64,000 bases of DNA from assembly GCA_022113835.1 (NCBI GenBank), contig JAILWY010000021.1, positions 11,904,001 through 11,968,000 on the forward strand. Reading direction: 5' to 3'. Positions 59,601 to 64,000 of this stretch are shown piece by piece. The notes below the pieces were generated by a model. The model did no database searches. It was not told where the DNA came from and worked only from the letters and a program-made list of their open reading frames with translations. The first letter of the stretch is position 1, and every line of letters begins with the position of its first letter. Position numbers and translations under genes: made by a program. The DNA comes from Atopsyche davidsoni. Taxonomy: Eukaryota; Arthropoda; Insecta; Trichoptera; Hydrobiosidae.

Positions 59601-60147
59601 GCCTAATCAAATTCGGGACTACCAAACAAGGTATATTTAATTCTACATCTTCTAATTGAAAAGGTAATAAGGCCAATTTAGATACCTTTTCTCCTTTATG
59701 TCCCATTGCTCCTTTTAATTGTATAACGGCCACAGGCATTACCGGGTAATGAGGCCCCCCTTCATTTAAATGTTCCCAAAAATTTTTCGCTACGCAAGTG
59801 ATTTGACTACCGGTATCTATTAAACAATTTACCTTTTCCCCTCGAATGTAAGCCGTTATTTCTGGCAAAAGCGCCAGAACACTACCATTTGGAGTATCGT
59901 CATAATCTCCCTTTTCAAAAATAGAATTTAGAGAGGAGTGTACTACGCCGGTTGCACGCGACTCCTCTTCCCCCGAACGAATTTGTAAAATCTTTACCAG
60001 TTCCTCTAATTCGCCATCTAAATCTACAGATTCTACATCGACTATATTTAATTTAAAAGCTTGTTTTGAGGGTTTTATAGGGTTTAGAATCCCTTGACCG
60101 TTCCTTCCTAAGCCTGTTCCTGGTTTCCAGCCCCATTTAACCATCAT
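56680..60147 (-). CDS. pol: Pol polyprotein: G-patch, protease, RT, RNase H, integrase
   Basis: 1155 codons from the first ATG (60147), but the frame is open back to 60279 and overlaps gag, so translation probably enters by -1 frameshifting at 60231-60237 and this ATG need not be used. Order by residue from that Met: G-patch-like motif 4-25 (WGWKPGTGLGRNGQGI); aspartic protease with DTGS at 111-114 and ILGFDW at 185-190; reverse transcriptase with STIDLNNAYYQI (Asp395), VLPQGLKTS, and active-site YLDD 457-460; RNase H with TDSSG 606-610, an acidic SEQE near 647, RTDHHAL and NIVADVISR; integrase zinc finger His826, His831, Cys861, Cys864; catalytic Asp893, Asp951, Glu986 (exact D-35-E spacing); GPY/F-like segment near 1116-1131. 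No stop or frameshift interrupts it. It ends TAG, 18 nt short of the 3' LTR. Confidence 0.96.
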   Translation of the reverse strand: MMVKWGWKPGTGLGRNGQGILNPIKPSKQAFKLNIVDVESVDLDGELEELVKILQIRSGEEESRATGVVHSSLNSIFEKGDYDDTPNGSVLALLPEITAYIRGEKVNCLIDTGSQITCVAKNFWEHLNEGGPHYPVMPVAVIQLKGAMGHKGEKVSKLALLPFQLEDVELNIPCLVVPNLIRPVILGFDWLEGHNAEIFCSGEKRIKFCTGDKEVSVPFRRSNLIRGESKLEEQLDEIYSNVVEISEGAVEIVSKLKEFVERLGLKVTEGAALFGVLVKFKNVFSENPGRTNLYEHKIKMINETPFIKRSYPIPFAFRDKVRQRLDKLESLNIIRREATAYSSPLTYTMKKDGTVRILLDAREVNSNMYADVEKPPIISEIIQRFHGVKFISTIDLNNAYYQIPLTADSRKYTGFVFDGRSYVYEVLPQGLKTSVSSFSRAMDIILGPDVREFCTNYLDDLAIFTSGDLSEHVNCLGRVLHRLQRAGMTCTLEKCQFLNTEIKLLGHIVNTQGIKMDAEKTAAIMDFPPPKRVKQVRAFLGLCNYYRRFVKMYGEETKPLCDLLRKDCTWRWTGIEQLAFDKVKRLFLDSVMLYHHDPSQTYYLQTDSSGIAIGGVLYQLDREGEHRVIGFVSKSLTGAELKWTVSEQELYAIIYGLHKFETYLRGVKIVIRTDHHALVFLKSWKLHTGRVTRWILFLNQFNFTIEYVRGKENIVADVISRYSRDALNVQEEAGITPEIASFVVEDLPDLGKKLENLREFQEADAYLSEISMCLEGKQFGPYSSDVLKRKKNYFRQNNLLYYKGNDGIKVLALPECLVREIIVYMHSEMGHIGGFKTVGVVKSRFFFPDLGIKVRDIVRVCELCQLAKSEIKPMVGPGRSVLTTEVGELIMADLYGPLPRGFRGYKHIFVIQDSFSKFVMIRGIKIATSRAVIQIVEEFNTVIKSKAILTDNGPQFKSNKWKVEMRELGLIVKHTSTHNPGPNCTERVNKELGRTFRIYCHNSHDSWARLLTKIEETYNDTLHLSTGFTPNEIVYGKSPAYAIDKFVGWVEFDVNDIVEIRRMAGLNLRENAKRRQEKFDDKFRIVTYNIGDIVKLRTFPKSDAFKGITSKFSLIYEGPLEIKAIPYANSYVLGYRNTNRIKGTYSAIHLSKFHE

Positions 60148-60279
60148 AACATAAGCGGCAGGTCCTTCTAATCCTATTACCCCATTTCCCCTCCCAGCCG
60201 ATACTTGGGGTGTTAGTTCGGCCGTCTCTCGTTTCCCTGATACGCACCCGCGCGTCTTCCTATTTCCTTTTCTCCCGCG
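60148..60279 (-). CDS. pol: Pol frame upstream extension, read after frameshift
   Basis: The pol frame is open from 60279 (after a TAA at 60282-60280) to its first ATG. The part downstream of the slippery site (60234 leftward) encodes about 29 residues linking Gag to the G-patch, Gly/Ala/Val-rich. The absence of a start codon here and the 67-nt overlap with gag (60213-60279) support synthesis as a Gag-Pol fusion. Confidence 0.8.
60196..60237 (-). promoter_or_regulatory. Programmed -1 ribosomal frameshift signal
   Basis: Minus-strand GGGAAAC at 60237-60231 lies in gag phase as G GGA AAC, a classic slippery heptamer also used by some retroviruses. Seven nt downstream GGCCGA (60223-60218) can pair with TCGGCT (60201-60196). 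The loop contains ACCCC (60211-60207), which can pair with GGGG (60191-60188) or GGGGT (60183-60179) beyond the stem, giving an H-type pseudoknot. Slippage places the ribosome exactly in the pol frame. Confidence 0.8.
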
Positions 60280-61541
60280 TTATCCGACTCTCTCCGTGTA
60301 CCCTCTCTCTGAAAATTTATATGCGTGTCAATTCCGGCCGACGCCTCGATGGCTGCCACGTTTCCCCTTCTTGCGCCCCCTCTGATCTGATGAGGTTCAA
60401 GCCTACCTCTCGAATGCCCCCCTAAGTCTCCACGCTCGAACCCAACGTTCTTATCTAAATATCTCAAAAACTCTGCTGCTTCTATTGCAGTAGTTTTTCC
60501 TCCGGAAAACCATAAATGTTTTACATTGTCCGGGAAGTGACACATGATGTCTCCTACCAATTGTTGCTCCATCGACGGATCAACCAAATCTTGGGCGTAG
60601 TCCCATAACTCTACAAAGTAGCTACTCATAGAAACTCCCCCTGCTCTACCCTTCCATTCCCCTCTAATTAATTCCCGTCTAGCCTCACACTGACTCTCCA
60701 CGCTCCAATAGCACCGCAAGAACCCTCTCTCGAACTCCTCGAATGTTTTGAAATTTCTTGCATACGCCCCCAACCATAATTTTGCCTCACCCACTAGGCA
60801 ATCCCGAGCTATCTCTAACTCCCTTCCCGCGCTATCTGTCCGTTCTATATACCTTTTTACTGCCGCGATGAACGCTAATGGTTTTACCCCCGGCGCAGGG
60901 AAGATCGGCTTCTCCTTAGGCAATACCAAAGAACATACTATCCTATGCATGTCGCTCGAAGACCCCTTTGACGACGAAGGGACCGGTTCCCTTTCCTGTA
61001 TGACTCCCGAGCTGGTTGCGGAGTTGATCGCAGAGCCGATCGCTGCACTAATCGCAAAACCGATCGCGGGGTCGATCGCGGAACCAGTCGCGGAGCCGAT
61101 CGCGGGTCCGATCGCGGAGCTATTCGCAGAGCCGATCGCGGGTCCGATCGCGGAGCTATTCGCAGAGCCGATCGCGGGTCCGATCGCGGTGCCGATCGCG
61201 GAACTAGTCGCAGAGCCGATCGCGGGTCGGATTGCGGCGACGATCGCGGAGCTAGTCGCAGAGCCGATCGCGGGGTCGATTGCGGCGATGATCGCGGAGC
61301 TAGTCGTAGAGCCGGTCGCGGAACTAGTCGCGGTGTCGATTGCGGAGCCGATCTTGCCATCCCTCTCATTAGCCCTGGCCTCCAGTCTCGCGACCTGCCG
61401 AACGAGTGGAGCAATAGCACGTTTAATGGCTACACTCAGTAGCTCTTCTACCCCCCTCGGTCTTTTACGCCCCCTTTTCGGTACCGGCTTTGCACCTTGC
61501 TGGCTAGAACCGCCCTCGCGACCTACCTGTCGAGTATTCAT
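60213..61541 (-). CDS. gag: Gag-like structural protein with tetrapeptide array
   Basis: 442 codons from ATG at 61541 to TAA at 60215-60213, starting 204 nt inside the 5' LTR edge. Residues 19-30 are very basic (KPVPKRGRKRPRG), followed by a possible coiled coil (about 31-62). Residues 67-178 are 28 consecutive four-residue units of the type A-I-G-S/P, A-T-S-S. Residues about 205-375 resemble the retrotransposon Gag capsid region (AKLWLGAYA, FEEFERGFLRCYWS and a following helical segment). The C-terminus is Arg/Gly-rich and has no CCHC zinc knuckle. Gag would assemble particles and bind element RNA, here probably through the basic segments. Stops just after the frameshift signal. Plus-strand frames over this region are shadows. 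Confidence 0.88.
   Translation of the reverse strand: MNTRQVGREGGSSQQGAKPVPKRGRKRPRGVEELLSVAIKRAIAPLVRQVARLEARANERDGKIGSAIDTATSSATGSTTSSAIIAAIDPAIGSATSSAIVAAIRPAIGSATSSAIGTAIGPAIGSANSSAIGPAIGSANSSAIGPAIGSATGSAIDPAIGFAISAAIGSAINSATSSGVIQEREPVPSSSKGSSSDMHRIVCSLVLPKEKPIFPAPGVKPLAFIAAVKRYIERTDSAGRELEIARDCLVGEAKLWLGAYARNFKTFEEFERGFLRCYWSVESQCEARRELIRGEWKGRAGGVSMSSYFVELWDYAQDLVDPSMEQQLVGDIMCHFPDNVKHLWFSGGKTTAIEAAEFLRYLDKNVGFERGDLGGHSRGRLEPHQIRGGARRGNVAAIEASAGIDTHINFQREGTRRESDNAGEKEIGRRAGAYQGNERRPN
61008..61343 (-). repeat. 12-bp coding repeat inside gag, 28 units
   Basis: On the plus strand GAGCCGATCGCG-type 12-mers, many with the CGATCG palindrome, repeat in frame for 336 bp. A 36-bp higher unit (three 12-mers ending GAGCTATTCGCA) occurs twice in full around 61100-61180. 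Both strands stay open, giving a false 272-codon plus-strand ORF. Confidence 0.92.
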
Positions 61542-61745
61542 AATGACTTTATTTCTGATATCTTAATTAAATTTAACTTAGCAACGATTGCTAACTAACG
61601 ATTCCTAATATTTTTGGCCTAATCGTCTATCCCGTTCCCTTGTTGTGTGTGTGGTAACCCTTTTAATTCTTTACTTGGCGAAACTATATATATTTTATAT
61701 AAATTTACTTTCACTAACCAAGACTCATGGTCAGCGGCGACCACC
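61542..61745 (-). other. Retrotransposon leader with candidate primer-binding site
   Basis: Starting two nt inside the 5' LTR, the minus strand reads TGGTCGCCGCTGACCATG (61743-61726). Primer sites begin TGG, because tRNAs end CCA. I could not match the rest to a specific tRNA with certainty, so the primer is unresolved. Confidence 0.5.
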
Positions 61746-64000
61746 TGTGACGTTTCCGACCTGATAAACCTATAATCTAAAAGGTTAGAAGACGCACCGA
61801 GTCTAAGACTCTAACGTAACTAAAATAACTAAACGATAACGTAAAGTAAGAACTTCTGACTCCCTTGAAAAGATCACGTCTAATCCGACCTAGCCTAAGG
61901 TTAATGACACTAATGACTACTCTTAAAATTATAACCTTAAATTTAGTTTTTCGGACTTGTTTGTTTTTGAAGTTTAATTTTAACAATACCGTGAAGTTAA
62001 AGTAGTTGGGATGGATCGGTAACAGACCGCCCACCTTCCCCACTAGTTAATCGCCACCTATGACTGTCAACGGATTTGACTAGTCGCCTTCCCCAAGGGA
62101 ATCTCTCCGAACAGAACAACTTAAGGTTGGATTGTCAAGAGAGCCCCTGCGATCCCTTCTGCACCAAATTAAAACGAAGAAGCTATTATCGCGTTCAAAC
62201 TCCGACTGAAAGGTGAACCCTTTTGTCCAAATATTAACTGAAGACGAGCAGGATATTATCTTGAATAAACCAAACAAATCCGATCGATGAGTTGAAATGC
62301 TTTCGTCAAATACAGGAAATGCGTAGAATACTAGTCGCCAACAGCCACCTTCTCGTTCCGATGAACACGATGTTGTAAATTGATGATTACGGGCTGCAAG
62401 CAGTGTCCCGAACACGGTGAAATATATAATGTTGAGCGAGCTTGCCTTTAGAGCAGTTGTCGCTTTCTGGAACGTTGGACCAAAGGCCTTTGATGAATTT
62501 ATTTTAGCAGGAACGAGGGGGATTAGCCCTACTGCAACCAGCTCCTGTCTTGCATTAAATTTATAAGTATTGACGCTGCGTTTAAAGCTTAAACTCTTCC
62601 TGTACTTTCGGAAACGCCTACAAACTCTTCGTTTACTATTTCTACAGTTCTATTCCTACAGTTAGTAATTACTTTGGGTATGGTGATACAGAAACGTTTA
62701 GGATCCCTGAAATGGTATCAAAGCTTCGTTATGTCGACAGTCACACGCCTAAGATTCTGTCAAACCTACATCACTGACTCCGAAGGAGCATCGAACAAGT
62801 TTACGCCTTTTCTAAAGCGCACCCCACCGACTGGGGTCGGAATCAATGAAATAAATCTTAGTTTGCACTGAGAACGAGCTTATTTCCAAAACCCCAGGAG
62901 ATGATACCATTTACCAACGACCTAAACGCTCAGTTCTGTTAGTTACTAAAGGGATTGGAGCCTTTGAGTAGCTATACTCACAACTGAATACTTATTTTAG
63001 TAACTACAATATCTAGAAGAGGGCGGGTTAATTTCCTTATTGAATACCTTATACTTAAAATGTTAAATAATAAACCCCTGGCTCTGCACTAAAATAAAGG
63101 TCCAATATCGTGAACCTCAACTCGATACTAAATCTCCTAGAACCACACACGGAAATAAATTAAACTAACTTTATCTACCATAAAACGTATAAAGCTATAA
63201 CACTATAATAACTTTACTCACTGTCTAAAACCCCTGATTAATTTCAAAACTAATAATCAACTACCTCGAGCTCTTAACCAAACTGACAGTTCGAATGTCA
63301 GTTGTAAATATAACCTCTATGGTACCGTACGAACACTTAAAATAACCGCGCACATATAAACACACAATCTATATCGAATATAGATTATAGATTACAACGG
63401 TATATTTAATTTAGCCCAAACGATATGGCTCGACTACACCGAATCCGAACACAACACAATAAACTTAAACAAAATAAACACAATTTATAAACAATTACAA
63501 AGTCATACACAACACAATTAACAACAGACAACCGCGAAATAATCTTTAGACTCTTACTCTAAACCCGTCGTTACACAAAGTTTATTATTATTACGTTAAA
63601 GCTTTTGAAACTTCCTAATGACAGTTCACTCCGTGAGTACCAACTTAAGAACCCAAAAAAAACGTCGCTGCCCAATTTACAAGATGGCCAACGTTCCGCG
63701 TGACGCTGTTCGAAAATGCAAATGGCCGACTGAAAAATCCACGGTACTATTCAAATCTTTACCAGTAAAATATTATTTAAAAGTTCTGGAAGTATTAAAT
63801 TAACAACTATGAACAAAATACCGTGAAACAAATACGCGAAATACAACTTTGAAATAAAATTACTTTAGAAACAAATATAAGTAAAAGACGGTATCAACAC
63901 AAAGGATAATTTGAGTAACGCAAAATAAAGAACGAATGGATAATTTAAGAAATAATAAAATACAAAGGATGTTAAATTATTTAACTTCAAAATGGGATTC
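61746..64000 (-). repeat. 5' LTR, truncated by the window end
   Basis: 2255 bp matching 53383-55637 base for base wherever compared, including every short ORF translation. About 1024 bp more should lie beyond the window. This copy contains the promoter that would drive the element. Confidence 0.95.

Larger units (their letters stand above)
53383..64000 (-). mobile_element. Ty3/gypsy-type LTR retrotransposon, runs off the window
   Basis: Minus-strand order: 5' LTR (61746 onward), leader, gag, pol, purine tract, 3' LTR (53383-56661). Protease, RT, RNase H and integrase in that order define the Ty3/gypsy group (Metaviridae). With a 3279-bp LTR the right end should fall near position 65024, giving a full element of about 11.6 kb, of which 1 kb is outside the window. 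No env frame. The two LTRs look identical where both are visible, so the insertion is young. The target duplication cannot be checked; bases left of the element read GGTGCATAT. Confidence 0.95.

Noticed and set aside
60748..61566. 272-codon plus-strand ORF
   Set aside because: Antisense shadow of gag, kept open by the 12-bp repeat on both strands.

Overview
The window looks like arthropod, most likely insect, nuclear DNA. It is AT-rich and gene-poor, interrupted by short islands of high GC and high CpG, and full of small non-autonomous DNA transposons, tRNA-like repeats, microsatellites and minisatellites. There is no operon structure and no bacterial or phage gene. Strong CpG retention in the GC islands would suit a lightly methylated genome such as a hymenopteran's, but the species is a guess.

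Layout. From 1 to about 53.3 kb no conventional multi-exon gene can be read with confidence. The supported content is mobile and repetitive: a truncated hAT-type element (1-153), three complete hAT-type miniature elements with 8-bp target duplications (10455-10836, 28395-28910, 29419-30081), a pogo/Tigger-like miniature element with TA duplication (35530-35950), a hairpin-forming repeat family sharing a core near AGCCAATAGCGTC (at least six loci), a tRNA-like SINE family that twice forms head-to-head inverted pairs (around 9.8 and 51.0 kb), two decayed satellite-like arrays with units of about 115-170 bp (15.6-16.3 and 25.4-26.0 kb), and several minisatellites. The minisatellite at 42.2-42.6 kb has a clear higher-order structure. 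GC/CpG islands at about 1.9, 20.5, 22.6-24.1, 33.4-34.9, 43.4-44.6, 49.0-49.3 and 51.9-52.1 kb are candidate promoters or first exons of genes whose bodies I cannot see. In the 43.4 kb island, ATGCAC followed by a GTGAGT donor, a 70-nt intron and a GC3-biased 129-nt exon would encode a 44-residue single-pass membrane micropeptide. This is the most promising undescribed cellular gene here.

From 53383 to the window edge lies one complete-looking Ty3/gypsy-type LTR retrotransposon on the minus strand. The left (3') LTR is 53383-56661 (3279 bp). The internal region of 5084 bp carries gag and pol, and the right (5') LTR starts at 61746 and is cut by the window end. Gag and Pol overlap in the -1 frame, with a GGGAAAC slippery heptamer followed 7 nt later by a possible H-type pseudoknot. 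Pol begins with a G-patch motif and then has protease, reverse transcriptase, RNase H and integrase, with every catalytic motif I looked for present. The two LTRs show no difference where I compared them, so the insertion is very young and may be competent. Gag would form particles, the frameshift would add Pol, and reverse transcription would use the purine tract at 56662-56670 and a primer site next to 61745. No env gene is present: pol stops 18 nt from the 3' LTR.
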